A DNA stretch of 64,000 nucleotides from Calothrix sp. HK-06 (GCF_001904745.1 NZ_MRCD01000042.1:1-64000); one strand, 5' to 3'. Positions 9,869 to 19,145 are shown, numbered from the stretch's first letter. Notes: generated from the letters alone by a model not told the origin. A program made the numbers and translations.

Positions 9869-10447
9869 CTACTCTTGATTCGTAACACTACCAGCTTGCT
9901 CAGACTCACTACTTTTATGATCAATGATTTTCTGAATATCAAAGTAATCAGCATCATCGATAGTTAAATAATCTAAGCTCTTATTTCCCTCACTAAGTAA
10001 TATAGAGCCATCGCTGCTACTTCCAGCACGATTATCGAGTAGTTTTTGCATAACTTGGCGAGGGTTTGCATTATTTTTGAGAGTAACTAACACCCCACTT
10101 GGTAAACAAGGACCTCCCTTATAACTGGCAACACACAATACAGGTTGCCCATTAAACTTGCCAGCACGTAAAAAGTTAAGCGTACCATTACTAAAAAACC
10201 TTTGGAAACGCGCGGATATATCCTCACAGCGTCGTACCGGAGTCCAAGGAGCAGGAAAAGCAGAGTCAACCCAGCGAATCATTGGTTTATTACCCCGTGG
10301 TGTACGAACTAGGGTAGCTGGTACACCTCTACTAACCCCGCAATAAAACTTATTAATTTGGGCATTGCTAGGTTCGCTAGTAGCACTGGTTATAGTGAGT
10401 GCAATCGCCGTTACACTACTGAGTTGAAAACATGCACCAAGCTTCAT
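9869..10447 (-). CDS. COP23-domain exported protein
   Basis: A 192-residue protein with a weak signal peptide (residues 1-29, ending near SNAQ). The rest resembles the cyanobacterial COP23 domain: CGVSRGVPATLVRTPRG, then IRWVDSAFPAPWTPVRRCE, then CLPSGVLVTLK. Four cysteines in the mature part could form two disulfides. COP23 was first described as a membrane-associated circadian-oscillating protein; its molecular role is unknown. Here it heads a three-gene group with two exported proteases, which suggests it is their partner or substrate. The domain call is by eye. Confidence 0.75.
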   Translation of the reverse strand: MKLGACFQLSSVTAIALTITSATSEPSNAQINKFYCGVSRGVPATLVRTPRGNKPMIRWVDSAFPAPWTPVRRCEDISARFQRFFSNGTLNFLRAGKFNGQPVLCVASYKGGPCLPSGVLVTLKNNANPRQVMQKLLDNRAGSSSDGSILLSEGNKSLDYLTIDDADYFDIQKIIDHKSSESEQAGSVTNQE

Positions 10448-10763
10448 AATATCGAATAAGCCATTTACAAAATGAACCTTTTAGATTTACTAGTAGCCTA
10501 AAAAGGCGCCTATAATCCAAAAAGAATACCGATAACCTGATTTTTGCGTTCTTAAGCGAATCGCTCCACAAAATATTCAATTCAACTTCAGTTTATCGAA
10601 TTCTCCACAAATTACAATACGAATCCCAAATTAAAATTATGCAAACCTTGTAATACTTAGTAGAACTAATTGTATTTAAGAGCGTCAATCACACCTAAGA
10701 GATAAAATTAGCACCAATACTTTCGCGTATATTACATGTTTAATTTATTACTTGCCATTAACT
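10448..10763. other. Intergenic region, divergent promoters
   Basis: About 315 AT-rich bases between the divergent COP23 and GNAT genes. It must carry both promoters. I see one GGCGCC site near 10506 and no strong hairpin, and I could not assign boxes with confidence. Confidence 0.5.
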
Positions 10764-11240
10764 ATGATCAGAAAATACCAGTCTCAAGACCGAGACGCAA
10801 TAATAAAAATGATTGATTCTATATATCACGAGTATGGCGACAAAATTTACTTAGAAGGTGCCGATAGTGATTTACTCGATATAGAAGCTAACTATTTACA
10901 AAATGGAGAATTTTGGGTAGAACAAGACGACACAGGAAAAATAATTGCTTGCATCGCTATAAAACGCTCTATAAATAGTTTATCAGAACCCACAGCATCA
11001 TTAAAACGATTTTATATACTGCTAGAATATCGCGGCTTAGGACTCGCACAGCAAATGCACAACACAGCTATCGAATGGTGCAAACAAAATAATATTAGTC
11101 AAATATACCTTTGGTCAGACACAAGATTTACACGCGCGCATTCCTTTTATAATAAGCACGGTTATAAACAACAAGGTATTCGTGACATGAACGACGGCGC
11201 CATGCCTTATCAAGAATATTATTTTGTGAAAACCCTGTAA
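10764..11240 (+). CDS. GNAT-family N-acetyltransferase
   Basis: A 158-residue single-domain acetyltransferase. The acetyl-CoA binding loop is seen as LLEYRGLGLAQQMHNTAIEW near residue 90, preceded by the strand LKRFYIL. The end WSDTRFTRAHSFYNKHGYKQ matches the typical GNAT motif B, where the Tyr-rich segment precedes the last strand. I chose ATG 10764 rather than the in-frame TTG at 10752. The substrate cannot be read from sequence. It stands alone. Confidence 0.85.
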   Translation: MIRKYQSQDRDAIIKMIDSIYHEYGDKIYLEGADSDLLDIEANYLQNGEFWVEQDDTGKIIACIAIKRSINSLSEPTASLKRFYILLEYRGLGLAQQMHNTAIEWCKQNNISQIYLWSDTRFTRAHSFYNKHGYKQQGIRDMNDGAMPYQEYYFVKTL

Positions 11241-11353
11241 AATAAGACTATACTCGATTAGTAATCATTGTAATATAGTCATCTTGTGAATCACATGCAA
11301 CTTTAATATAAGCCAATATTAACCATCTTCTCTGATTACGGGGAATAAGAAGC

Positions 11354-11734
11354 TTACTTAAATAAGTTTGCTAACCAAACAACAGCTAAAATTCCTAATA
11401 GTAGCCAAATCAATACAATTATACTTGCAGCTATAAAATTAGTAGGTTTCCTTTGAGACTGCATTGCTTCTGCTCTCTCTCGACACTCATCTAGAATATT
11501 TTTGGGAATCATTTTTATAACAAACCAAATTCCCAACGGTACTATAATTAGGTCGTCGAGATAACCTAAAATCGGAACAAAATCTGGAATTAAGTCGATA
11601 GGGCTAAAAGCATAGGCTACGATTATTATAGATAAAAGCCTTGCATACCACGGAGTTCTTGAGTCTTTGCTTGCGAGATAAATAGCATAAGTCTCTTTTT
11701 TAAGTTTTTTCGTTAGTTGCTTCAATGAATGCAT
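11354..11734 (-). CDS. DUF1232 (YkvA-like) membrane protein
   Basis: A 126-residue protein with the DUF1232 signature AYAFSPIDLIPDFVPILGYL followed by DDLIIVPLGIWF at about residues 40-75, and a C-terminal transmembrane helix (ASIIVLIWLLLGILAVVWL). The family is widespread and of unknown function. The N terminus is lysine-rich. It is monocistronic, with its promoter in the 460-base gap to chlB. Confidence 0.85.
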   Translation of the reverse strand: MHSLKQLTKKLKKETYAIYLASKDSRTPWYARLLSIIIVAYAFSPIDLIPDFVPILGYLDDLIIVPLGIWFVIKMIPKNILDECRERAEAMQSQRKPTNFIAASIIVLIWLLLGILAVVWLANLFK

Positions 11735-12065
11735 TGATTAATATCGGCGCCGAAGTGTTGGTTACTATCAATGTCTCATAAAGAGGCGCCTGCAAGTCAA
11801 ATAAAAATTAAGCCGACTGTAACTCAGCTAAATTTGATACAATTTTACGTAATCTGTTGCTAAAGTACACAATCTCATAATCAGGCGCCAGTTCTATTTA
11901 TAATTGCTTCCATTTTCACACATGATATGTGTCTCATGGCACTGGTAAAAAGCTTAGATAAAAACAACTTTGACTCTTTACTGCCAAGCACAAAACTTGT
12001 ATGAACATTGCTTTAGCGGAGCGTGGGAAATTACAAGCATTAACTCCTTAGTTGTAGGGAAATAA

Positions 12066-12085
12066 ATGGGGCTGATAAGCCCCAT
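12066..12085 (-). terminator. Likely chlB terminator hairpin
   Basis: ATGGGGCT and AGCCCCAT form a perfect 8-bp stem with a 4-base loop. Read on the minus strand it is followed by TTTATTT. It lies 110 bases after the chlB stop codon. Confidence 0.6.
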
Positions 12086-12132
12086 CTAGCCTAAGTTTTA
12101 ATCTAATACGATTCAGTTAAGGTTTATTTGAT

Positions 12133-12166
12133 TTGTAGAGATGCGAAAAACATTGCGTTTCTACAA
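12133..12166. repeat. Imperfect inverted repeat of the GTAGAGA...TCTCTAC type
   Basis: TTGTAGAGATGCG pairs imperfectly with TGCGTTTCTACAA across a short AT loop. It belongs with the palindromes at 51758 (inside ureD) and 56927 (overlapping a kinase stop codon). These look like members of one mobile palindrome class. Confidence 0.55.
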
Positions 12167-12195
12167 AAGCTTTTTAATGAATTCGCGACAAATAA

Positions 12196-13722
12196 TTAAG
12201 CGCCTACTGCTTCTTTCGCTGCGTATAGAACTTCTGCGTTAATGTTGCCAATACCGCGTTCGCGAGCGAATTTTTCTGTATTGCGTTTCACCTTACCGCG
12301 TACAAAACCAGGTATTTTGTTGAGTTCCGCTAAACCATCTTTTGTCCAGCTTAAATCAGATTCTGCGGAGATACCTTTGGTAATAACTTCTTTAGTATCG
12401 TGTCCACCAAATATTTCTAATAGGTGGTCTTCCATTCCCAAGGTAAACGAGTTATATACTAAGTCAGCTACTTGGTTTGTTCCTTCGTAACCCATGAATG
12501 GTTTGTAACCAATGGGGAAATTTTGAATATGGATAGGCGCCGCTATTACACCGCAAGGAATATCTAACCGTTTACCAACGTGACGTTCCATTTGTGTACC
12601 GAAAATAGCTGAAGGTTCAACGCGCGCTATCGCATCTCCAATGGCGCCGTGGTCTTCGGTTATTATTACTTCGTCGCAATATTCACTAACTTGTTCACGG
12701 AACCAGTCAGCATCATATTTACAATAAGTACCTGCCCAAACAACGTGAATGCCCATTTCACGCGATAAAATCTTGGTCATTGCTGCTGCGTGGGTAGAGT
12801 CTCCAAACACTACAGCTTTTTTACCAGTTAAGTTTTGACAGTCGATGGAACGTGAGAACCAGGCAGCTTGTGATACATACAATGTTTGATTATTAATAAA
12901 TTCTTCATAATCAACATTGGCGCCACTCGCGTTGATAACTTGCTGAATTTTTCGGATACAACGCGCTGTTTCTACTACACCCATCGGCGTAATATCTACA
13001 TATGGCGTTCCAAACTGTGCTTCGAGGTATCTTGCTGTTTCTAAACCAAGTTCGCGGTATGGACACAAGTTAAACCATGCGCGCGATAAATTCTTCAATT
13101 CGTGAACTGAGGCGCCTTCTGGTATTACAGCATTAACTTCGATACCTAAGTCAGCCATTAACCGCTTTAACTCGGTGCAGTCGTGCTGGTTATGGAAACC
13201 TAAAGTGGAAATACCAATGATGTTAACTGAGGGTTTTTCGGTTTTACCTTCTGGTAACTCACCTTTTTTGCGCGCTTTTTCAATGTAAAACTGGACGATT
13301 TGTTGTAATGTTCGGTCTGCTGCTTGTAACTCGTTGACACGGTAGTGGTTAACATCCGCTAGCATCACGTCACCTTTTGCATCGAGTTGCGCGCGTTCTA
13401 CAAAGTTTTGTAAATCTTCTTGCAAAATGCTCGATGTGCAGGTAGGAGTCAAAATAATTAAGTCGGGGTGTTCTTCTTGGTCTTTACGAGTAATGTTATC
13501 TACTACCTTTTCTTGTGAACCGCGTGCTAATACATGACGGTCTACAACACTCGCTGTGACTGGGGTAAAATTTCGCTCTCTCTCTAGCATCGAGCGCATT
13601 ACGTTAAAATAATCATCTCCTAAAGGAGCGTGCATTATTGCATGAACGTTTTTAAAAGAACTGGCTATTCGTAGCGTACCAATATGAGCAGGGCCTGCGT
13701 ACATCCAATAAGCCAACTTCAT
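12196..13722 (-). CDS. chlB: Light-independent protochlorophyllide reductase subunit B
   Basis: ChlB pairs with ChlN to form the catalytic component of dark-operative protochlorophyllide reductase, a nitrogenase-like enzyme that makes chlorophyllide without light; ChlL donates electrons. The sequence of 508 residues is full length and begins [20 protein letters not shown]. It shows the nitrogenase-like [16 protein letters not shown] (Fe-S ligand Cys region near residue 95) and [16 protein letters not shown]. chlL and chlN are not in the window, so chlB stands alone here. The enzyme is oxygen-sensitive. Confidence 0.97.
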   Translation of the reverse strand: MKLAYWMYAGPAHIGTLRIASSFKNVHAIMHAPLGDDYFNVMRSMLERERNFTPVTASVVDRHVLARGSQEKVVDNITRKDQEEHPDLIILTPTCTSSILQEDLQNFVERAQLDAKGDVMLADVNHYRVNELQAADRTLQQIVQFYIEKARKKGELPEGKTEKPSVNIIGISTLGFHNQHDCTELKRLMADLGIEVNAVIPEGASVHELKNLSRAWFNLCPYRELGLETARYLEAQFGTPYVDITPMGVVETARCIRKIQQVINASGANVDYEEFINNQTLYVSQAAWFSRSIDCQNLTGKKAVVFGDSTHAAAMTKILSREMGIHVVWAGTYCKYDADWFREQVSEYCDEVIITEDHGAIGDAIARVEPSAIFGTQMERHVGKRLDIPCGVIAAPIHIQNFPIGYKPFMGYEGTNQVADLVYNSFTLGMEDHLLEIFGGHDTKEVITKGISAESDLSWTKDGLAELNKIPGFVRGKVKRNTEKFARERGIGNINAEVLYAAKEAVGA

Positions 13723-13820
13723 ATATGTTCTCCCTTAGCGTTTCTTTTTTATTAACGTTTTTGATTGTCGCAAAACTTTTGGCGCCTTTATGCCTTAGAG
13801 AAATGAAAGTTATTATTTGG

Positions 13821-13920
13821 GGCAACGGATGTAACGGATGTAGCGGATGTAGCTTGAAGTTATCAACAAAGACTTGTTTAATAAAAGAAATTATCCGTTA
13901 CATCCGTTTTTATCCGTTGC
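13821..13920. repeat. AACGGAT repeats arranged as a long inverted repeat
   Basis: The left arm (13821-13850) contains three direct units, AACGGATGT, AACGGATGT and GCGGATGT. The right arm (13890-13920) carries the same units on the opposite strand (ATCCGTT, ATCCGTT, ATCCGTT). The arms are about 40 bases apart and can pair. It lies in the chlB upstream region. Other members are at 26550, 28252, 43440 and, inside ureC, at 55025. Confidence 0.75.
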
Positions 13921-14000
13921 AAAAGCTGTCCGAAATGCGTTGACCCCTATGTGTAGCTATTTTTAGAATTCAACCACGTTATAAATACGTATATAAATCA

Positions 14001-14672
14001 ATGCCCCTCAATTCTAAATTCGCCGTTGCTACACTGTGTTTACTTCTTGGTTCCAGCGTTTCAGAGTTTACAGCCAACGCGACATTACCTCAACAAAAAC
14101 AGCCTGTAGCCACAGCCCAAGGAAGCATTGTAATAAATAAGACTATTATTCCTGGTAAGCAGGTAGGCGCCATTACTAGAAAAACGAAGCGTGCGGATTT
14201 GGTAAAGTTGTTCGGCGCCTCTAAACTTAAGGATGAGCAAACGTTATTTTTTGGTGGAGAAGCAGAGTTTCCCGGTACGGTAATAAATTTGGGTAAAGAT
14301 AGAGGGTTGACTGTTCTTTGGAAAGATAAAACCCGTACCCAAGTTACAGGTGTAATGGTATATGACTCACAATGGAAGACTTCTGAAGGTATTGGAGTTG
14401 GAACAACTGTGAGTCAGTTGCAGCAAAAAATAGGCAAATTTAAAATGAGTGGCTTGGGGTGGGATTACGGTGGTATTCCTGACCTTGAGGGAACTAAATT
14501 AGCGAGTTATAAGGGTAGACTCGTTTTGCGGATGAGTGTAGATGAAAAACTTGCTCAAAAGTATGAGAAGGAGTCCTTAGCAATTTCAGGTGACGGTGTT
14601 ACATTGTCTTCGAGTAATCCTAGTTTAAAGCGTTTGGGTGTCAACGTTAGGCAAATGATTGTTTTCTTTTAA
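14001..14672 (+). CDS. Exported protein of unknown function
   Basis: A 223-residue protein with a clear signal peptide (VATLCLLLGSSVSEFTANA, about residues 9-28). The mature part alternates strands and loops, with the repeated theme of VGAITRKTKRADLVKLFGAS and GIGVGTTVSQLQQKIGKFKM, that is, two copies of a 'G-T-x(4)-L-x(2)-x-G' type unit. This recalls periplasmic repeat proteins that bind surfaces. No cysteine or catalytic motif is visible. The family was not recognised. It is monocistronic and faces the M50 protease gene tail to tail. Confidence 0.7.
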   Translation: MPLNSKFAVATLCLLLGSSVSEFTANATLPQQKQPVATAQGSIVINKTIIPGKQVGAITRKTKRADLVKLFGASKLKDEQTLFFGGEAEFPGTVINLGKDRGLTVLWKDKTRTQVTGVMVYDSQWKTSEGIGVGTTVSQLQQKIGKFKMSGLGWDYGGIPDLEGTKLASYKGRLVLRMSVDEKLAQKYEKESLAISGDGVTLSSSNPSLKRLGVNVRQMIVFF

Positions 14673-14688
14673 TTTTGTTTGTAGGGGG

Positions 14689-14706
14689 ACAGGCAGGGAT
14701 GCCTGT
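14689..14706. terminator. Bidirectional hairpin between convergent genes
   Basis: ACAGGCA/TGCCTGT with a 4-base loop, extended by GG/CC on the outside. It lies 16 bases after the stop of the exported protein and 18 before the end of the M50 gene, so it can serve both. The surrounding words (GGGATGCCTGTTCCAC) are a common repeat in this group; a relative is at 52640. Confidence 0.6.
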
Positions 14707-14724
14707 TCCACAAGATAAGAGTTA

Positions 14725-15465
14725 TTATGTGCGGTAGGCAACACGCAGGCTTTGTACCAAAATAATTAATGATGCAACTGCCATTCCGGCGCCCCAAACC
14801 CAGTATGGTAACAGTAATTGTTGTTGAATTTGGGCGGTATCAGAAAGTCCTAATTCTCCAGCTTTGTAACTAAATAAATAATCTAATTGGTGATAAGTAC
14901 TTATACAGGCTTGGACTCCAAGAAATTGCACGGCAAAACCTTGTACCCAACGACTAGCTTTGAGTCCAACAGCCAGAATTGCTACACCAAGTAAGGGTAT
15001 TAATACAAATCCAAAGGGTGAACGTACCCATATTAAGGTTGATATTAATAAACTTATTCCTAATATTTTTAAACTTAATGATGCTGTTTTAAAGCTGCGT
15101 GATGCGATAATTAAAGCGGCGCCTGCAATTGGTGGTCCCATTGGTCCTGCGGCAGCAACTAACGAGCGACGTATAGGGTCCCAAGATGAAGGAAATGCAA
15201 ACGTTGCAAACCCAGAACCGTTAGAGAATATTTGTAACTGTTCAAAATTTCCTCCTAGTAGCGCTGCTGTTAAACCATGCGCCATTTCGTGAAACCAAGT
15301 TGCCAAAATTGTAAACGGATAAAGAATATAGTCACCACCAGGAATTTGCCATAGCACCGCAGTTGCAATGGCTGCTGCTACCAACCATTTAAGCCCCATG
15401 CGGTCTATAACCGCTGGGGCTTCTTTTGTGAGCAAAGGTTCGTTATATTTCCACTGTTCGCTCAT
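14725..15465 (-). CDS. M50-type membrane zinc metalloprotease
   Basis: A 246-residue integral membrane protein with five or six hydrophobic segments. The zinc motif HEMAH is at residues 59-63 (WFHEMAHGLTAALLGG), as in the M50B-like family. The second metal-ligand region would be in the later helix, where no classic NPDG is obvious, so activity is likely but not certain. It ends a three-gene group with two FHA-domain proteins (34 and 14 bases apart). Site-2 proteases usually cut membrane-bound regulators, which fits an adjacent phosphopeptide-binding pair, but that is inference. Confidence 0.8.
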   Translation of the reverse strand: MSEQWKYNEPLLTKEAPAVIDRMGLKWLVAAAIATAVLWQIPGGDYILYPFTILATWFHEMAHGLTAALLGGNFEQLQIFSNGSGFATFAFPSSWDPIRRSLVAAAGPMGPPIAGAALIIASRSFKTASLSLKILGISLLISTLIWVRSPFGFVLIPLLGVAILAVGLKASRWVQGFAVQFLGVQACISTYHQLDYLFSYKAGELGLSDTAQIQQQLLLPYWVWGAGMAVASLIILVQSLRVAYRT

Positions 15466-15499
15466 ACTACATCCACTTATACACTTGACTCTATCGTAA

Positions 15500-15862
15500 C
15501 TAGACTGAACTGGGTTTGTGGGATGTTGCCCAAATATCTAGTTCGCTTGGCGCCAGTGTATTTGTTTCCAAATGAATCTGAATTTGCGGACCAGAGCGTG
15601 CTAAACGAAAAATAACTCCATCGCTGACTCCGGATTGCAAAATTTTCTCGCCATTTATATATGTTCCATTTGCTCCCAGACTTACGATTTCCCAACCGGG
15701 AGTTACACGTCGTACTTCTACGTGGTGGCGAGAAACCACGGCACTATAAAGAACAACATGATTATCGCTTGCTCGTCCGATGCGGATTATAGATTCGCCC
15801 TCAAAAGTCCAAATTTGAGGTGGAAGAGATTCTAGTGGGTGTACGAGGGTAAGTGTTATCAC
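15500..15862 (-). CDS. Small FHA-domain protein
   Basis: A 120-residue protein that is nearly all FHA domain, the phosphothreonine-binding module. Readable landmarks are IIRIGRASDNHVVL (GR loop), SAVVSRHHVEVRR (S-R-H-H loop) and SLGANGTYINGEKI (NGT/N loop), all at expected spacing. There is no output domain. It sits between a zinc-ribbon FHA protein and an M50 protease in one direction, so the three are probably co-transcribed. Its partner would be a Ser/Thr kinase substrate; no kinase is in the window. Confidence 0.9.
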   Translation of the reverse strand: MITLTLVHPLESLPPQIWTFEGESIIRIGRASDNHVVLYSAVVSRHHVEVRRVTPGWEIVSLGANGTYINGEKILQSGVSDGVIFRLARSGPQIQIHLETNTLAPSELDIWATSHKPSSV

Positions 15863-15876
15863 GCGCCGAAGCTGTA

Positions 15877-16791
15877 TTAAATTTCTACTGTTTGAAACAG
15901 AAATGTTACCAAATCACCCTTGCCTAAACCAATGCGGTCGCCTGGTCGAAGCCTATGTCTATTGCCGGGTAGCAATGGTAAGTTGTTAATGTAAGTGCCG
16001 TTTGAACTACCTACATCTTCTATATAGTATGCGTCAGCTTCGACGCGAATATCGGCGTGAATCCGCGAGACAATTTCCGAGTTAGAGAAACCCGATACAT
16101 CTATATCTGGCGGGATACGGTCATTCGGTTTACCAATATGAATTACCGGAATATTTTGCGGTAGTTCTATGGTTTGTTCCGACTGTACGTGAACAAGCCG
16201 TGAGGTTATTTGCTGTAGCTGGGTTCTAGCTGGCGATGGTGCAGGCGCCGATACTGGTTCCGCTTGTGTAACAGGTTCAGGAATAAATGCAACAGGCTCT
16301 GGTTCCGGTGGTGCAACAGGCTCAGGTTCCGGCACTATAGTTGGGGGTGGTACAACAATTGGTGGCGAAGTTGCAATTGGCGGAGCAGTTACGGTAGGTG
16401 CAGGAAAATTTGCAGGAGCAGGTGTATATTGTGGCCTTTCATTCACAACCACAGCTGTTGGTGGAAGAGGTTCTGGGTCTGGAACCAAAAGCGGAGCAGG
16501 AGGCGCCGTCACCACAATTGGTTGTGGTACTACTGTTTCAGGTGGTGGAACTTCTTGTGGCACTTCTTGTGGTGTTTCAGGGGCAACTGTAGGTGGTGCT
16601 ACCGTGGGATAAGGAGTACCAACAGCAGCAGCCCGCAAATTAAAGCCGCACTGACCGCAGAACGATGCATCTGCCTGCACGGTTGCCCCACAGCTTGGAC
16701 AGCTAACTGTAGCTGGTAATGGGGTGTAGCAAGCTTCACACTGAACGGCACCGTCTGGGTTGGGGTGATTACAGTTAGGGCAGACGATCAT
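15877..16791 (-). CDS. Zinc-ribbon, proline-rich linker, FHA-domain protein
   Basis: 304 residues in three parts. Two N-terminal zinc ribbons: CPNCNHPNPDGAVQCEAC (residues 4-21) and CPSCGATVQADASFCGQC (31-48). A linker of about 130 residues rich in Pro, Val, Glu and Ala (about 60-190). A C-terminal FHA domain with VIHIGKPNDRIPPDIDVSGF, SEIVSRIHADIRVE and VGSSNGTYIN. It looks like a scaffold that links metal-stabilised contacts to phosphothreonine recognition. It is the first gene of the FHA-FHA-M50 group. The biased linker produces long false frames on the other strand. Confidence 0.9.
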   Translation of the reverse strand: MIVCPNCNHPNPDGAVQCEACYTPLPATVSCPSCGATVQADASFCGQCGFNLRAAAVGTPYPTVAPPTVAPETPQEVPQEVPPPETVVPQPIVVTAPPAPLLVPDPEPLPPTAVVVNERPQYTPAPANFPAPTVTAPPIATSPPIVVPPPTIVPEPEPVAPPEPEPVAFIPEPVTQAEPVSAPAPSPARTQLQQITSRLVHVQSEQTIELPQNIPVIHIGKPNDRIPPDIDVSGFSNSEIVSRIHADIRVEADAYYIEDVGSSNGTYINNLPLLPGNRHRLRPGDRIGLGKGDLVTFLFQTVEI

Positions 16792-16969
16792 GGAGATAAG
16801 CCTTTGTTCTAGGTCATCTAATGGTTATTGTAAAAAGCAAAGAATTTGCTCTCACTTTTAATTATTTACTTTGGCGCAAGACAAGTTAGTTGCTAGCAGC
16901 ACAAAAGAATAAGCGTGTTTCAGTTTTGGGTTTTTAGATATACTGAAAGTATACCCATACCTTTATCTG

Positions 16970-17701
16970 TTATACAGACGCATCTGCTAACTCGTCACCC
17001 GCAGCCGCATCTAACAGCCACAAAAGCTCTCCTTGCGGTTTAATCAAGCGAGATGGATAAGTAAAGTTGTCAGCAGCAGGTGCAAACACTTGCGCTAAAG
17101 ATGGTTTTTTATTAGCACCAGCCACTACAAACATAACGCACCGAGCCGCGTTAATAAATGGGTATGTGAAAGTTATGCGCTGACTATCTCCTTTATTACC
17201 AACGGTAACAAGCTTATCAGTGACTTTTAAAGCATCGGTATGAGGGAACAATGAAGCCGTATGAGCATCGTCACCCATACCAAGTAAAATTACATCCAAT
17301 GCAGGGAATTCACCGGCTTTAACTTGAAAGAATTCTTGGAGTTCTTCTTCGTGCTTTGCTGCTGAAACTGCTGGGTCGCCATCAAGAGTTGGCATCGCGT
17401 GAATATTTTGTGGGGGAATATTAACTTTGTTCAACCACGCTTGACGTGCCATCAGTTCATTACTATCTGGATGGTTAGGTGGAACGTAACGTTCATCACC
17501 CCAAAACACGTGTATTTTCTCCCAAGGTAGATTTTGGGCGGCAATCGCCTCATATAATGGTTTAGGCGTACTACCTCCTGATAAAGCAATTGTAAACTGA
17601 CCGCGCGCTTCAATAGCAAGAGAGAGCTTCGCCAAAATAATAGAGAGCGAGCGTTCAATTAGTGCAGGCAAATCAGGCAAAACTTCTACTTTTCGATTCA
17701 T
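16970..17701 (-). CDS. pgl: 6-phosphogluconolactonase
   Basis: This enzyme hydrolyses 6-phosphogluconolactone in the oxidative pentose phosphate pathway, the main NADPH source for nitrogen fixation and dark metabolism in cyanobacteria. The DevB/SOL family pattern is clear: TIALSGGSTPKPLYEAI near residue 35, VFWGDERYVPPNHPDSN near 65, and LLGMGDDAHTASLFP near 140. The length of 243 residues is normal. I chose ATG 17701; an in-frame TTG at 17731 would add ten residues. zwf and gnd are not nearby. Confidence 0.95.
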   Translation of the reverse strand: MNRKVEVLPDLPALIERSLSIILAKLSLAIEARGQFTIALSGGSTPKPLYEAIAAQNLPWEKIHVFWGDERYVPPNHPDSNELMARQAWLNKVNIPPQNIHAMPTLDGDPAVSAAKHEEELQEFFQVKAGEFPALDVILLGMGDDAHTASLFPHTDALKVTDKLVTVGNKGDSQRITFTYPFINAARCVMFVVAGANKKPSLAQVFAPAADNFTYPSRLIKPQGELLWLLDAAAGDELADASV

Positions 17702-17775
17702 GTCATCACCATGTTGCTGACTTATCAGCAATTACAATAGCGAAAATATTCGCTTTCCTTTGTGATCACTTATAT

Positions 17776-18495
17776 TTAATTAACGAGAATTGCATCCCGT
17801 TGTGCTGTTAATAGCTGTGTAATACCCTTTTCGGCAAAATCCATTAACTGATTTAACTGAGTTCGGCTAAAACTTCCTTCTTCAGCAGTTCCCTGAACTT
17901 CGATAATTCCAAGATTTTGATTCATCACCACATTAAAGTCTACTGTTGCCGCTACATCTTCAACGTAGTTCAAATCTAAAAAAGGTTCGCCTTCTAACAA
18001 TCCCACTGATACTGCCGCAACTTGCCCTACTAACGCAGAGCGTTCTAACACACCTTGTTTCAGTAATTTATTTAAGGCGCCAGCAACAGCTATAAAACCA
18101 CCAGTTATGGCTGTTGTTCGCGTTCCTGCATCAGCTTGTAAAACATCAGCATCAACAGTTATCGTCCGTTCGCCCAAAGCCTCAAAATCAATTGTCGCAC
18201 GTAGCGAACGACCAATCAATCTTTGAATCTCTTGTGTACGTCCCGATAACTTTAAAAATTCGCGTTCATGCCGCTGTTGCGTAGCCGATGGTAGCATTCG
18301 GTACTCAGCAGTCAGCCAGCCTTTACCCGTTCCTTCAAGAAACCTAGGAACACCATTACTTATACTTGCCGTGCATAGAACCTTAGTTTCACCACAAGAT
18401 GCAAGTACAGAACCAGCTGCATAGCGAGTAAAGTTTTGCTGAAAGCTGACTCTCCGCAGTTCATAGGGTTGCCGACTATCGGGACGCTGCCACAT
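17776..18495 (-). CDS. rph: Ribonuclease PH
   Basis: A phosphorolytic 3'-5' exoribonuclease that trims tRNA 3' ends. The 239-residue protein begins [18 protein letters not shown] and shows the RNase PH core: [56 protein letters not shown] and [20 protein letters not shown]. It is full length and intact. It lies 74 bases before pgl and about 100 after the adenylate-kinase-like gene on the same strand. Confidence 0.97.
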   Translation of the reverse strand: MWQRPDSRQPYELRRVSFQQNFTRYAAGSVLASCGETKVLCTASISNGVPRFLEGTGKGWLTAEYRMLPSATQQRHEREFLKLSGRTQEIQRLIGRSLRATIDFEALGERTITVDADVLQADAGTRTTAITGGFIAVAGALNKLLKQGVLERSALVGQVAAVSVGLLEGEPFLDLNYVEDVAATVDFNVVMNQNLGIIEVQGTAEEGSFSRTQLNQLMDFAEKGITQLLTAQRDAILVN

Positions 18496-18596
18496 ATGTA
18501 AATTGCCTCAAATTTATAATAAAAGACGATACATTCCCTTTATGCAATACTGTTAAATTAATCTAATTGATTTTATATAACTGACGTAACACCACA

Positions 18597-19145
18597 TCAA
18601 CCGATAAGTGAAATTATATCTTCAAGGACTTTATTGGGCGGCTGGTCGCCATTAACCGTAATTAAACGGCGCCTGCGGTCGTAATACTCCAAAATTGGAA
18701 TAGTCTGGTCATAGAACAACTCAACGCGACGCTGAACAATCTCTGGATGGTCATCGGGTAAAGAACGTCCTAGAGAACGACTTACCATTACAGCTTCAGA
18801 GACTTGTAAGTATACAGCAAACGACAGCTTTTGTCCTAATTCCGAGAGTAAAAAATCCAACTCCGAAGCTTGAAAAGCAGTACGAGGATAACCTTCTAAT
18901 ATCCAACCACGTTCGACATCGATATTTTTAAGACGTACACGAACAAACTCAATCATCAAATCGTCAGCGACAAGTTCACCAAGTTTTACATAAGGCATTG
19001 CAAGACAACCTAATTTTGATGAACTTGCGTCATGTTCGCGTAAAACCTCACAATAAGAAATCAGAGAAATATCAAAGTGCGTACAAAGACTTTGAGCTTG
19101 CGTACTCTTCCCTGAACCTGAACCTCCTAAAATCACTAATTTCAC
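18597..19145 (-). CDS. Adenylate-kinase-family nucleotide kinase (diverged paralogue)
   Basis: 182 residues. The P-loop is GGSGSGKST (residues 7-15) rather than the canonical GxPGxGKGT of Adk. The lid is of the short type, and the usual AMP-site GDMLR is replaced by CEVLREHD. The GWILEGYPRT (Adk: GFILDGFPRT) and RRVELFYDQTIPILEYY segments are typical of the family. It is probably a nucleoside monophosphate kinase paralogous to the housekeeping Adk, which in cyanobacteria usually sits in the ribosomal-protein cluster. Its substrate preference is uncertain. Confidence 0.8.
   Translation of the reverse strand: MKLVILGGSGSGKSTQAQSLCTHFDISLISYCEVLREHDASSSKLGCLAMPYVKLGELVADDLMIEFVRVRLKNIDVERGWILEGYPRTAFQASELDFLLSELGQKLSFAVYLQVSEAVMVSRSLGRSLPDDHPEIVQRRVELFYDQTIPILEYYDRRRRLITVNGDQPPNKVLEDIISLIG

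Larger units (their letters stand above)
11735..12195. other. Intergenic region downstream of chlB
   Basis: No gene is seen. It holds three GGCGCC sites (near 11750, 11785 and 11884), a perfect stem-loop at 12066-12085, and an imperfect inverted repeat at 12133-12166 immediately after chlB. Confidence 0.6.

Noticed and set aside
10087-10346. Frames on both strands within the COP23-type gene
   Set aside because: Shadows of the COP23-type reading, which has a signal peptide and conserved cysteines.
13725-13943. 72-residue frame between chlB and the exported protein
   Set aside because: Much of it is the AACGGAT repeat (giving NGCNGCSGC) and it overlaps the chlB promoter region. No homology-like feature is seen.
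16264-16719. Long frame on the plus strand opposite the FHA protein's linker, rich in Trp, Arg and Cys
   Set aside because: It is a by-product of the proline-rich linker codons on the minus strand. The minus-strand reading has clear zinc-ribbon and FHA domains.
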